Shown: positions 20,083 through 31,616 of the stretch, piece by piece | How the letters are laid out: every line of letters starts with the position of its first letter | How positions within the stretch are numbered: position 1 is the first letter of the stretch | NCBI GenBank assembly: GCA_003290165.1 | Contig: QNQO01000822.1 | Coordinates: 289,501 to 353,500 of the forward strand | Origin: Berberis thunbergii | Lineage: Eukaryota; Streptophyta; Magnoliopsida; Ranunculales; Berberidaceae | Reading direction: 5' to 3' | Length of the DNA: 64,000 nucleotides | Notes under the pieces: model-generated | Seen by the model: only the letters and a program-made list of their open reading frames with translations | Database searches by the model: none | What the model was told of the DNA's origin: nothing | Position numbers and translations under genes: made by a program

Positions 20083-22669
20083 AAAAACAGGGCGATTTCG
20101 GGGGTATTTCGGTCCTTGACCGAAATCTAATCTCACCCGTCCCTCCTTTGTGGGATTGCATCTTAGCCATCGACTGGTGGCGGCTAGGGCTTCCACTGCG
20201 ACAACCCTAGGCGGCGCACCATCCCATTGCCGGCCATTGCCGGCCAAACGAAGTATCTCTGGTCGCGACACGCCGATACTGGCCGACTTTGGTCAATTTT
20301 GGACGTTTTCAGGCTCTTATCGAACATATTCAGAAAGCCAACTCGTGCTTCTGTTACCTTCTTGCCGAGGCACAGATCTGGTGCCCGCGTTTCGGCTGCA
20401 GAGTGGTTTCGTTTCAGCCGCCGATACGATTCAGGTATCGGTTTCTGGTACGACTCAGTGACAGGTTTTGTACCGTTTCGTATTTCCCTGATTTTTCGAC
20501 ACTGGCACCGAACTGGATGTGATGTCGGCCCCTCCTGCCATCATCTCTCCTCCCCTGATGGGGAGATCTGCTAATGGGGGCCCCGTCGAAGGTGCGGCTA
20601 AGCCCTCTTTCGCACAAATTTTGGGAAAATTTCTGGTGGCCGACGTCGTGGAAACTCCGGTTGAAGGCACTAGATTCCGTAAAGAGGGCGCTCCAGCTAT
20701 TGGTATTACGGCAACGGATGAAGTCTGCGGGGAGGAGTTTATGGAACGACATGTTATTGTCTTAAAATTTTCTAGCTACCGCTCTACATTGGAAGACATT
20801 CGAGACTCGATTCACAGAACTTGGGGAATTATGGGCGATTTTTCGCTTGGCTTACTTAATCAACGGTATGTTTGGTTCGTCTTCAATCGGAGGAGGAAGC
20901 AAAAAAAGTATTGTCGCGAGATTCTTTTTTGATTCGTGGCGTGCGGTTCAAAGCTTTCCGCTGGCATGATGGTTTCAGTCTGAAAGAGGACCCGATATCA
21001 GTGCCACTGTGGGTAGAGTTGCCTAACTTACCTTTACATTTTTTCATCCCCCTATTTTAAAAGCAATTGTCAATTCTTTTGGTGTTTTTTTGAGAATGGA
21101 TGACCATACTAGATGTTTATCGCGCCCGGGCTTTGCCCGCGTGTGTGTTGAGATGACTTTGGAGGACAAATTACCAAACAGAGTATGGATTGATAGGGCC
21201 AATAATAGAGGTTTCTGGCAGAAGATTGAGTACCCAGGTTTCAAATATTGTGACTTTTGTTCCTTGCTCGGGCATCAGGAAAGTGTTTGTCGCAAGAAGC
21301 TAGGCATTAAGGGCAGTGGCCGGGTTTCGGAACTAGGTAATGTTGAGAAGGTAGCCAAATCAAAGACCGAAAGTAACAATACCAGGCAACAATATGTTCC
21401 AGTGATCAGAAAAGGAAATTCTTCGAAATCGGAAGTGGGTGTGAGTGGCACAAAAAATAGCACAGGCGAGGAGATTTCGGAGGGAGTCGGGGATAGAAAG
21501 CAGGTGGCCATTGATCCGGTAAAGGTGGGTTTGTCCAACACATTTGAGGCATTGATGGAGAATATTGAGGAAGATGAAGGTCCTCCAACGGAATTACAAA
21601 TAGCGGGTCACAAATTAGAGCATGCTAAAACCGGGGTCCAGCATGAGTCTACGGAGGAATGCCTACTAGAGGCGGGGTATACAACTTCAGAAATTGATAA
21701 TGTTCTTGGACAACAAAAAAAGTTACCCCCACACGAAAATGAGATAAATCCGGAAACAAAGAACAATCCTTCTATTCAAAGTGCAGCGTCGCAAACTGTG
21801 ACGAATGATTTCACATGTGAAACTCAGATTGGGCAGACTGTTTCAAGGTCGCAGCAGCCAGTGCTCTAACCTTCAAGAGGGGCCATGATTTCTCCTCAAC
21901 CAGAGGCCATGGTCTCGCCCAAGCCAGCGCCATCCACCAAGGCTGTGGACGTGGCCTGCGCCATTGCCGCGCCATGCACCACACCAGATAACAGAGTCTC
22001 GCCTCAGCCAGCGCCCCACACCAAGGCAGTGGAAGTGGCCTCGCCCCAGCCTACGCCCTGTACCAAGACAGGGGTCGAGGCTTCGCCTCAGCCAGCGCCT
22101 CAGCCAGCGCCTTGCAACCCATTTATCGATGCTACTAGCACAGAGCTAGGGGATGCTATACAGGGTCAGCAAGTGCAGGAATATTCGGAGGATGATTTGC
22201 AGTCTCTGCTTAGGTTAAAGAGACATTTTGACAAATATGCTATCAAATCCTCCCCGGATTATAAAAGAGTCGGAGACAATTTGAATCAGGCTATATCTTT
22301 GTTCGGAGAAAATAGGTTACTTCGACCGCCGACTTATGACCTCAGTATACTCGAAAGTTCTAGTGAGGATAGTGATGACGTCAACTCAGAACCTGAGCTT
22401 GATCCACAGGTAGCGAACAGTGATTTGGCTTTAGGGGCTATGTCAGACGGAAAGATGAATAAGAGGCGCCACACCAAAGATATTAGCATTTGTCCCCGTA
22501 AATCCAATAGAACGAGGACAGAAACCAAAAGGTACAAAGATTGATTGGTGCATCTTATCTTTTGTGAGGCTTTGTTTCGGCTTTTTAGTTAACCCTATTG
22601 GGTCAGTCATGTAGCCTTCGGGCGTGGATTTTTATATGAATAAAATGGATGTTCTTAAAAAAAAAAAAA
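20083..22669 (+). mobile_element. ORF1-only LINE derivative nested in LINE A
   Basis: A GC-rich leader (20090-20520) precedes an ORF1 remnant: SFAQIL-type start at 20519, a DUF4283-like RNA-binding region (HVIVLKFSSYR, then PLWVELPNLPLHF) and a CCHC knuckle, CDFCSLLGHQESVC (C-x2-C-x4-H-x4-C), at about 21250-21290. A low-complexity tail has repeated SPQPAP/TKAV units (21885-22110). The frame is broken by a shift near 20900, another shift near 21060 and a stop at 21867. After the end of ORF1 at 22544 comes only a 3' UTR with a polyadenylation-like AATAAA and an A tail (22657-22669). No endonuclease or reverse transcriptase is present. It splits LINE A inside its ORF2 tail. Confidence 0.75.
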
Positions 22670-22816
22670 GTGGAAGATGGGTTCGACTTGTACTCTCTTT
22701 AGAGACTTATTTTTGACACCTTTATGGTGTCTTGCATTCCTTGATATAGGGATGATTGTATTTTGTTTCTCTTCTTATCTTCAATAAAAAAAATCTCCGT
22801 GTTTGGACCAAAAAAA
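22670..22816 (+). mobile_element. LINE A, 3' end after the nested insertion
   Basis: Starts GTGGAAGATGGGTTCGACTT, which continues the ORF2 tail interrupted at 20082. It then carries the family 3' UTR (GTGTCTTGCATTCCTTGATAT, TTCAATAAA) and a short A run. The same tail is seen in LINE B at 26700-26810 and, inverted, at 7711 and 38449. Confidence 0.8.
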
Positions 22817-23403
22817 GTCTATTAGATTTGAGATAGGGTCCATTTAGCCATTCAAGTTCTTCTTCATTCAGATTACACTATGTTAAATGTAAAGAGTTTG
22901 TTCAGGGGTAAACTCAGACATAGTTGCTATTAAACTTGGTTTTTGAGTAGACATGACTAAGGTTTTTTTTTTTTTTTGTTATAAGTTTCAAAGTAGAGTT
23001 TGGTTAAAGGGCACGTCGACATTCATTTAATCACTCAAGATAAAGTGGTTAGATGTTGTGGGGATCTCCTCGGTGCCTACTTCGCAAGGACCGGTCATTG
23101 AATACATTATATAAGCCTCAAATCTGTCTGAAAAAAACATGACGTGAATGTAGGCAAACCCTAAATTTCTCATTCCATTTATGATCCAACTCATTCCAAC
23201 TTTTAAAGATATAGTTGATGACATAACTATATAAGTACTAACAAGTTCGCTATCAGTTGCTAGCATGGGAGTTTATTTTGCAATAACATTTACATGACAT
23301 TTGAATGGAAAAGCTGGGATATTTCTATTTTTCGCTGAGGGAAGGTCTGGTTGCGTCAACTAACAATCCAACTTATTATGTAGTAACTTAGTATCCAACT
23401 TAG
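22817..23403. other. Intergenic between LINE A and LINE B
   Basis: No gene or repeat boundary is recognised. A T run lies near 22964-22978. The 79-codon minus frame at 23027-23266 shows no domain. Confidence 0.4.
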
Positions 23404-26400
23404 TTCTCCTATTGATTTATTGGCTTGACTTTGGAAAAGTCATCATCTTTATGCAGTTCCAGTTACAAGAGACAACGGTACGAGATTGGTGATACAGTTG
23501 CCTGATTTGATGTTTTAATGGTCTCCTGTTTCTCTTCCCGGTGGCCACAAAGCTTTCCTGGTATTTGTCAACTCTCCACGGGTGAACCCTTATGAGGAGC
23601 AAAATGCGCCTTCAACTAGGTTTCCAACACTAAGTGTTCAGTCTCCCTTGCAAGATCCAGTGCTTCCTCATTCCCCTTATTTTCTTTCTGGCTTAGTGGG
23701 TAATCCGATCTCAGAATTAGCTCGCCCATCTCAGCAGGATAAAGGCAAGGGTATTGTTGGGTTTCGCCTTGCCAGGGGTCCATGTCAAATTTGAAGCGTA
23801 ATCTCGCCCAACCTACTGAACAACATATTTCTAAAAATTATTGGAAGGTCTTAGAAGTTGTGGAGGAAGATGTCTTCAACCTGGACCTTTTATTGACCAA
23901 GATGTCCATGCAAGCAACCAGAGATCACAAGCTGGCTAAAAAAGCCCAGAGTGACAGAGCCGTTGATTGAGCTAATTTTTCAGTTTTCTGAGCCAGATCC
24001 AGATTCATGCTTAAACAAAGATCCACAAAACCAATCTCTTCCAACAAAGTCGGGCGGGTGGAACTTAAGGGTTGTAGCGTCCCTATTGGGCGAAAAGTGG
24101 TCGAGTCTTCCAACCACACCAATGAGTGTTCAGTGTCTCTTGCTCACCCTTCGGGTTTTGAGCCACCAACAGAACAGTGTGTTGGAGTCCATAGTTTGCC
24201 AATAGAACAGTGTGCTTCGCATTTGGAGAGTAGCTCGTCCACATCAGACCACATAGGTGCTCCACCAGGCTTGGAGGTCACTTGGATGAACCATCTAGGT
24301 GGAGTTCTTCATGACAAACATGTTTCTAGGTGGAGGTCACTTTATCTCAGTGACTTCTCAGAAATTACTTTTCAGTCTATCTCCCAACCAATGGCTACTT
24401 CCTTGGTAGAGAACTTTTTAGAGATAAAAATTAAATGGGCAATGCAAGAGCTAAAATCATAAGTTTCTCCAGGTCTTGACGGTTTTTTGATGGAGTTCTA
24501 TTTGAAAATGTGGGAGGTAATCAAAGTTGATTTTCTTAAAGTTATTGAAGATTTTAACACTAGGAATTTTTTGGATTGGCGATTGGACACCACTATCATC
24601 TCGCTTATTCGTAAATGTGTCGGTATGCGGATAGTCAATGACTTCAGACCTATTAGTATTTTGAATAAGGCTTATAAGATCATTGCCAAAGTGTTGGCTG
24701 ACAGATTGAAAAATGTTTTTCCTTCAATCATTTCTCCATTTCAAAGTGCAACAGTCAGTGGAAGGCAGGTAGTTGATAGCCAATGAAAATATTGATTCCA
24801 GAAAAAAAATAAGGTGTTTCAGGGCTTGTCATCAAATTAGATTTCTCAAAAGCCTTTAACAATGTTTATTGGAGATATTTGGATTTGGTAATGACTCGCA
24901 TGAGACTCCAAATGGATCCATTGGTTTCACACTTGCAGATCTACAACAAATTTCTCCCTAAAGATTAACGGACAACTGCATGGGTTTTTTAATAGTTCTA
25001 AAGGCCAGCGTCAGGGAGATTCCATGTCTCCTCTTCTATTTACTTTAGTAGCAGAAGGTCTAACCCAAATGATTCTTAAAGCGGTTGATGTTGGTCTAGT
25101 AAGAGATTTTTCTGTAGCAGAGGGTAGTCTTTCTGTTTTCATTCTTCAGTATGCAGATGATACTATCATTTTTTGTGATGCCTCTGCCACTCAAGTTCTT
25201 GCTCTAAAAAAGAATTATGTTTTGGTTCGAAGTTATTTCAGGTATGAAAATCAACTTTCACAAATCTGTAATGTTGCCCATTAGAGAAGTTTTTCATCTG
25301 CAACAGTTGGCCGATTTATTTGGTTGTGTAATAGGTCAGCTTCCAGTTAAGTACTTAGGTATGCATTTGGGTGCAAGATTTAAAAGTAAAGTTGCGTGGG
25401 ATGAGTCAATCAAAAGGATGAAATTGAGATTAATTCTTGGAAGCGCAAATTCCTCTCGAAAGCAGGCAGACTAGCACTTGTCCAATCCACCTTAGCCTCG
25501 ATCCTTGGGTTCATTCTGTCTCTTATCAAGGTTCCTTCTTCAGTTGCAGCCAAGATGGAACAGATCATGCGCAATTTCCTTTGGGGTTCCATCCAAACCT
25601 TCAGAAAGATGCATCTAGTGGGTTGAGAGAAAATTTGTTGTCCAAAAACCCGAGGTGGCCCAGGCATTCGCCATGTGAGTACTTTCAACTTAGCACTACT
25701 TTCCAAGTGACTTTGGCGAATTGCATAAGAATATGACACTTTATGGAGATCGTTCATCATTGATAAATATGGTTGAAATAGATGAGATTGAGATGCCAGA
25801 ACCAAGTACACTCCTTATGGGTGTTTTATGTGGAAGTCCATATCTTGGTGTGCAAATATTTTTTACCCTCACACCTCGCTTCGCTGTGGCAATAACGATC
25901 TCATATCTTTCTGGCATGATTCTTGGTGTAGCAACCGACCTCTAAAGGATTTGTTTCCAATGTTGTTTTTTATTAGCAAACGAAAAATGGGAGAGTTAGC
26001 AATTTTTTGTCCAATGAAGATTCCTGGGATCTTTCTTTTCAGAGACCCCTAAATGATGGGGAGTTAGAGGAGGCCGCCAATTTGATGCATCTATTGGATA
26101 TTCAGATGCTCACAGAGGGATCTGATAGTTTGGTGTGGAAGGGTAAATGCATGAGTTTTTCGGTGAAAGAATTTTCTGATATGTTGGTTGCATCTCATTA
26201 TGAAACCCACTCCAACCCCTTCATTCCTCTCATAAGAATCTGGTTTGAGTGCAAAATATTTTTCCTCGGATTAATTTCTTTTGTTGGTCAGTATTACACA
26301 AGAGGAGCTTAACTAAAGACAGGTTGAAGAAGAGAGGAATTCTCACATGAAGTCTTTGTGTGTTTTGTAATGAGAATGTCGAGACTCTGAATCACTTGAT

Positions 26401-26810
26401 GTTTCATTGCAGATTTTCCAAATCCATTTGGAACAGTTTCTAGTCAAAATTTGGTCTGAGTTTGATGTTTCAAAGTTCCCTTTTGGATTGGCTAAGTTGG
26501 TGGTCCCAAACCAATCCATCCCAGTGCGCGGAGTGGTTAAGGCGTAGGGTTCCTCTTGTGGTCATGTAGTGTGTGTGGAAAGAGTGAAATATGAGGATTT
26601 TTAAGGGCTTAACAGATCAAAACACTCTACTTTATCGAGATTAGGGAATTGTTGTGAAAAATTAGTTCAGTTTGTAATCTCTTTAAATATTTGTTTTTTT
26701 TTTTTGACACATTCATAGTGTCTTGGCATTCCTTGATATATGAATGGTTATAATTTGCTTCTCTTCTCATCTTCAATAAAAATCTTCGTGTTTAGACCCA
26801 AAAAAAAAAA
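23404..26810 (+). mobile_element. LINE B, endonuclease-deleted relative of LINE A
   Basis: Sequence from 23404 closely follows LINE A from about 15362: ORF1 remnant with SNLKRNLAQPTEQ at 23782, then FMLKQRSTKPISSNK. Near 24325-24385 it jumps straight to the region matching LINE A at about 17785, so the whole endonuclease segment is missing. Reverse transcriptase follows (24487-25480) with MSPLLFTLVAEGL, an intact YADDT at about 25150 and LPVKYLGMHLGARF, then the zinc-binding tail. Several stops and shifts make it non-coding today. The 3' end has AATAAA and an A run. No target duplication was found, and the 5' end is truncated. Confidence 0.85.
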
Positions 26811-28933
26811 TGCATAAAATGACACATTAACAAAACTTGTCTCCTCGAACTACCGCCTTACAATTAGGCCTTTGAAACAAGTTTTGTTAGACATGAGTTA
26901 GGAAGATATCGTGACTATTTGATAACAATTAAACTTGCCACCCGGAATATGCCTCATCTCCTATTTGTATATGTAATAGTTGTGTGGAGATCTGAAAATC
27001 CATCCTGAACTGTTCTTTATGATAGAATTATTTGTTGTAACATGTCAAAACTGAAAAAACTAAGCATCATTCTAACCAAATATCGTCACAATATATTGCC
27101 CAGTTCCTGCTATCCATCCCGCTAAAATTGTTCAAAGGCCCAATTCTACAATTTGAAAACTTTGATCGAAGAATCTAAGCCTGCAGACTTACCTGAGTTC
27201 TAAGCCTGCAGCTCTATAACTGAGTGCCTGACCCATTATTTCTGCCAATTTAGTTCTTTGCCAAGTTAACCAACATTTTTCCCTTTAAAACTTGCCATGT
27301 TTGTTTGAGAATTTGTGCTTTTTTTCAATACCAAAATGAATTCATTCATTCAATACCCAAAATAGTTTGCAAGTTTAGAGCAGTGCCTACTTCATGCTCA
27401 TGCATAGCAGTAATATCTATCGTAAACTGAAGCTGCTTATGTTGTAAGCAATTACATTGTGATTTCTTTCTACCTGAAATTCTTTAAGGCCATCAAAAGA
27501 ACTGAAAACAGCAGCAAAGTATACCCTGGTATTGCTCTAACTAGATCGAAAGAGTCATATAGAAGTAAGACTTACTTGAGTTTATCATTTGAGAGCACCA
27601 TCCTCATTCGGCTTCAAAGTTGTTTTTAAGAACTTTTTTTAGTTTTTTCACTCCATCCTTTATCGCTTCTTACTGTAAACGATGCTCATCTATTTAAAAA
27701 AAAAAAAAAAAAAAAAAAACCTCGATTGCTCATATTTGGAAAAAGCAGCATCAAAGAAAGCAATATGATTGATGGAATATTAAGTCCACTCCAGTTATTC
27801 ATAGGCCTATAATTCTTCATGTGTTAATAGTACCGTGTGAGTTTATAGTATAGTTGTACTATTAGTACCCACTGATTATGTTGTAGTATCTCGCCTCCAC
27901 TCTAGATTTCACTTGATATATGATTGGATTTGCTCTCTATACAAGTTTGAGATTTTAGAGAATTGACAATTGTCATGGTATTAGAACATTGGTCCTTGGA
28001 GGTTATGGGTTTGAATCTCATCTAGAACTATGTAAAAATTTTGGTTGTGGTTTTGAATTTAACAATATAAGTTATGCATTTTAAATTCTTAAATACTACA
28101 TAAAAAGTCTCACACGACTCGTATTATCATACAAATCACATATTACGTAAGAATCAATCACATAGCATGTTAAAATATATGGAGATTAAAATATTTATTT
28201 CATTATCTCAAGAAAATTTGAACATATTTCAGATTTCGAAAGAGATTTCGGTATTTCATGAAATTTCGACATATTTTGAGAAATCACATTCCTTGCGTTC
28301 AACGTAATCGCTGCGAGAATTTTCAATATTTCCTCACGCTTGCACTAAGAAGCATCGACTGTAAACATGATTGTTTTGATCCTAGAAGGTTTTAAGTCTT
28401 GTCCAACGTAATCACTGTGAGAATTGTAATTTTCAGTTGATCCCTGCGTATTTTTCCCTGCTCTTGCGCAAAGGGATATTGACTATACTCTCAAATAACC
28501 CGATGGTAATGTGAGGCAAAACGTTCTTGAAAGGGTAGAATTGTTCAGGTCATTTGTCATTCCAAATGTCAATGATAGTTCTTGAACGATTGAGAAATTG
28601 TAATTTAGTTCACTGACATTTACACTGAAATTTCGATACAACCCACAATGTATTGCAGTTTTCGATGATATTTCAAAACAAAGATACCCTAATTAAGGCG
28701 AACTGCAATCATATTAAATCCAACATTTCAGCCCGGCTTATCTAAGCTTGACTAAGAATACTGAAAGAAGTCGTATAACCACGGATCTTGTTACCTGCAA
28801 CAAGTATCAATATCAAGCTGCAGTTTGCAGATCGGCATATAGTATAGGTTGCAATTTTCATAGTCATTTAAGTTTCATAATCTTAAAATTTAAAAAAAAA
28901 AAAAAAAAAAAAACTTTAGATGTGCCATGAGTG
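26811..28933. other. Intergenic, mostly anonymous
   Basis: No gene is recognised across about 2.1 kb. A-rich runs occur at 27695-27719 and 28891-28912, possible retroposon tails. Near 27975-28030 there is a tRNA-like stretch (GGTATTAGAACATTGG then GGGTTTGAATCTC) resembling Pol III A and B boxes, a weak SINE hint. Repeated words around CAACGTAATCrCTGyGAGAATT occur near 28299 and 28400. Confidence 0.4.
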
Positions 28934-30362
28934 TGTCGAGCATTCCAGCTCCTAGGATCAATTACAAACACTAATCTTACATTACAATGACAATATTACA
29001 ACAATACAACACATAAATCTCTTACAATAAAAAATAGCTCATCATTGAGCTTCTGCTCACAATGATCCAAGGCTCACAAGTCTGGATACCTCAACCTCAA
29101 CAATCATTCCCCTATTTATAGTCTCACAATGGAGGTAGAAGAAGGCTCTAGATAGCCTCAATATTTGACCATCTAAATTTCTCCACTCTTCTTCTTCTAT
29201 AGAATTATTCCTCCATCTTCTCTTCTTCTCCATTTTCTCAATTTCTCTAGAGAATTTTGAAACATCTCAACATCCCCACTCAACACCAACTTGCTCATCT
29301 TTATCTTCTTACTCACCATCAAATTGTCGGTCTTCACGTTCACACACTATTTTCACATTCACACTACCTTCTTGTTCACACATTGCATTCTTCCAATATT
29401 ACGATCCACCAACATCTCGACCAATTGATTCACGGACACGATCTACACATATCATCAACTTCATGTGCTCTCTTGGCACACAGACTCACAACTTTGAGCT
29501 TCTTTGGCACTTTCACATAACGTGTTTTCTAGCACCTCCACACACAACGTGCTCCCTGGCACAACCACACAACATGTTTTATGGCACAATCACACAACGT
29601 GCTCCATGGCACTACGAGACATCGCATGTCATTTTGATTACGCCGCATAACCATTTTTTACGGTATGGTAACAAAACTCCAACGTCTCATCTCACAACGC
29701 GACCCTACAATCCCTTGTCGTAACCTACGTCGCCTTCATCACCCTGCCTACCAGTCCACTCATGGGGACCCGCTACGTCTATGTACACAGACACACTGTC
29801 GGCACTTGGCGTGACACCTCAAATATGGCTTCACTTGTCCATGACCAATCGGCTTCACAATCTCCACAAACATCTCCTAAAAAATCTCACTCTGATCGTA
29901 CGTATGAACAGTGAACAATACCGTACATATAAACAATGTATAATACTTATGAACGAATACTATTGTAAGCTCCGATGAAGAATATACTCCGGCTGAACCC
30001 TCTCTGATACAAAATTGTTGAGTATTTCGGCTCCCAGGATCAATTACAAACACTAATCATTACAATGACAATATTACAACAATACAACACATAAATCTCT
30101 TATACACACAAATAGCTCATCACTGAGCTTCTGCTCACAATGATCCAAGGCTCACAAGCCTGGATACCTCAACTTCAACAATCATTCCCTTATTTATAGT
30201 CTCACAATGGAGGTAAAGAAAGGCTCTAGATAGCATCAATATTTGACCCTCTAAATTTCTCCAACATTCTCCACTCTTCTTCTTCTAGAGAATTCTTCCT
30301 CCATCTTTTCTTCTTCTCCATTTTCTCTAGAGAATTCTTGAATTGGTGTTGCTAATCTCAAC
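28934..30362 (-). mobile_element. Non-autonomous LTR retroelement
   Basis: Two direct repeats of about 330-345 bases (28934-29270 and 30016-30362) share a long, nearly identical block (AGGATCAATTACAAACACTA through CTCTAGAGAA). On the minus strand the LTRs begin near TGTTGAGA and end CTCGACA or CTCAACA, giving TG..CA ends. Just inside the 5' LTR lies TTTGTATCAGAGAGG, a degenerate version of the initiator-tRNA primer-binding site. A purine stretch GAGTGGGGA precedes the other LTR. The roughly 745-base interior has no gag or pol, only a short imperfect tandem repeat (CACAACGTGCTCCmTGGCA units, about 29500-29620). Flanking pentamers GAGTG and GAACG match only partly. Confidence 0.75.
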
Positions 30363-30516
30363 CGAACGAACTTCAGTTTTGTGTATTTCATGTTCTTTTC
30401 GCGAGGAACTTGTAATTCTTGACAATGATGTTATTATTGTATTGTAATTTGTAATTGCGAAATGGCTGCATTTTTTAGCTAACTCATTCCTTGGTGAGAA
30501 AATAATAAACGCAAAG
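30363..30516. other. Spacer between LTR element and MITE
   Basis: No feature recognised. Confidence 0.4.
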
Positions 30517-30660
30517 GAGCTTTGCTAGGGAGCGAGGGATGGGTGTAACCACCCATCCTCCTCGAGATGAGCACATCGTCAGGAGATGCGCGTTGTCGCT
30601 CATTCAAAGGAGGATGGGTGGTTACACCCATCCCTCGCTCCCTCCCTCGACCCCTAGAAT
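30517..30660. mobile_element. Foldback MITE, family F, copy 3
   Basis: Arms of about 50 bases around AGCGAGGGATGGGTGTAACC are reverse complements, with CTCGAGATG near the centre as in the other copies. The right end keeps CCCTCGACCCCTAGAAT; the left outer end is eroded. Arm sequence differs more from the other four copies than they do from one another. Confidence 0.7.
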
Positions 30661-30836
30661 TTTCAAACGAAAAGACACCCAATACATCTTACAGACATGG
30701 TAGGTAACACAGGTCTGTATAATTATCTGCGGTGACAAAAAGTTTAAGCAACAGAAGATAATACCTCCTCTGTGTAGAGATCAAATGGAATCCATTTCTA
30801 GGTATACTTAAAGGATCTCAAAACCCGAAGAGATTT

Positions 30837-31611
30837 TGTAACGACCCGATCCGCATAGTAAGAGGCCTGTGGAGCCCCAGTAGGTGGGTGGAAGCAACAA
30901 ATCCTTGAGGTGAGGGAGATGCGGAATGCTGCCCAATAGGCCAAAGAGGACAATATCTGGATGAGTAGGGCCAGAGAGAGGCCCAGTGTCCGCTGTGCAT
31001 ACTCTGAAAGAGGCCTTTTAAAGCCGTGCGGGTCGGTTGGGCCCAAAGCGGACAATATCTTACTGTGCGGATCGGGTCGTTACAGAATGGTATCAGAGCC
31101 TGACCCAGCCGGAAGTGTGCTACGTGGAGGTGGGCCCTCGGGCAACGTGGACGTTGTGCCTGTGTGGCCAACGAGGACGTTGGGCCTTAAGGGGGGTGGA
31201 CTGTGAGACCCTTGTGTGGGCGGACCTGAGGGGGAGGGTGAGGGTTGGAGCCCAATAGGCCCAACAGGCCAGTGGATCCCAAGAGGGGTTGGGCTAGCTA
31301 CCAAGGGGGATCATAGTCCCACATCGCCTGGGTGCGGGATGGTTATGTGCTATATATGTGCAAGGTTGGATCCTCATAGTAAGAGGCCTGTGGAGCCCCA
31401 GTAGGTGGGTGGAAGCAACAAATCCTTGAGGTGAAGGAGGTGCGGAATGCTGCCCAATAGGCCAAAGAGGACAATATCTGGATGAGTAGGGCCAGAGAGG
31501 GGCCCAGTGTCCGCTGTGCATACTCTGAAAGAGGCCTTTTAAAGCCGTGCGGGCCGGTTGGGCCCAAACCCAAAGCGGACAATATCTTACTGTGCGGATC
31601 GGGTCGTTACA
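30837..31611 (+). mobile_element. TRIM-like LTR element with aberrant left end
   Basis: A 5-bp duplication GATTT (30832-30836 and 31612-31616) brackets TG..CA ends. The right LTR (31202-31611, 410 bases) starts TGTGAGACCC after a purine tract (31189-31201) and ends GGGTCGTTACA. The left copy (30837-31084) lacks the first 170 or so bases of the LTR. It is followed by GAA and a canonical primer-binding site TGGTATCAGAGC (31088-31099). Only about 115 bases separate the LTRs, with no coding capacity. The first bases of the element, TGTAACGACCCGATCCGCA, are the exact reverse complement of its last bases. Open frames across it on both strands are accidental. Confidence 0.8.
31316..31356 (+). promoter_or_regulatory. 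snRNA-type USE and TATA box in TRIM U3
   Basis: GTCCCACATCG at 31316-31326 matches the plant upstream sequence element RTCCCACATCG of U-snRNA genes. TATATA follows at 31351-31356, 24 bases further on. The left LTR copy begins at sequence found about 15-20 bases after this TATA box, consistent with a transcript start there. Confidence 0.6.
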
Positions 31612-31616
31612 GATTT

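Noticed and set aside
29257..29723. Histidine-rich open frames
   Set aside because: They fall in the non-coding interior of the LTR element and reflect its CA-rich minisatellite.
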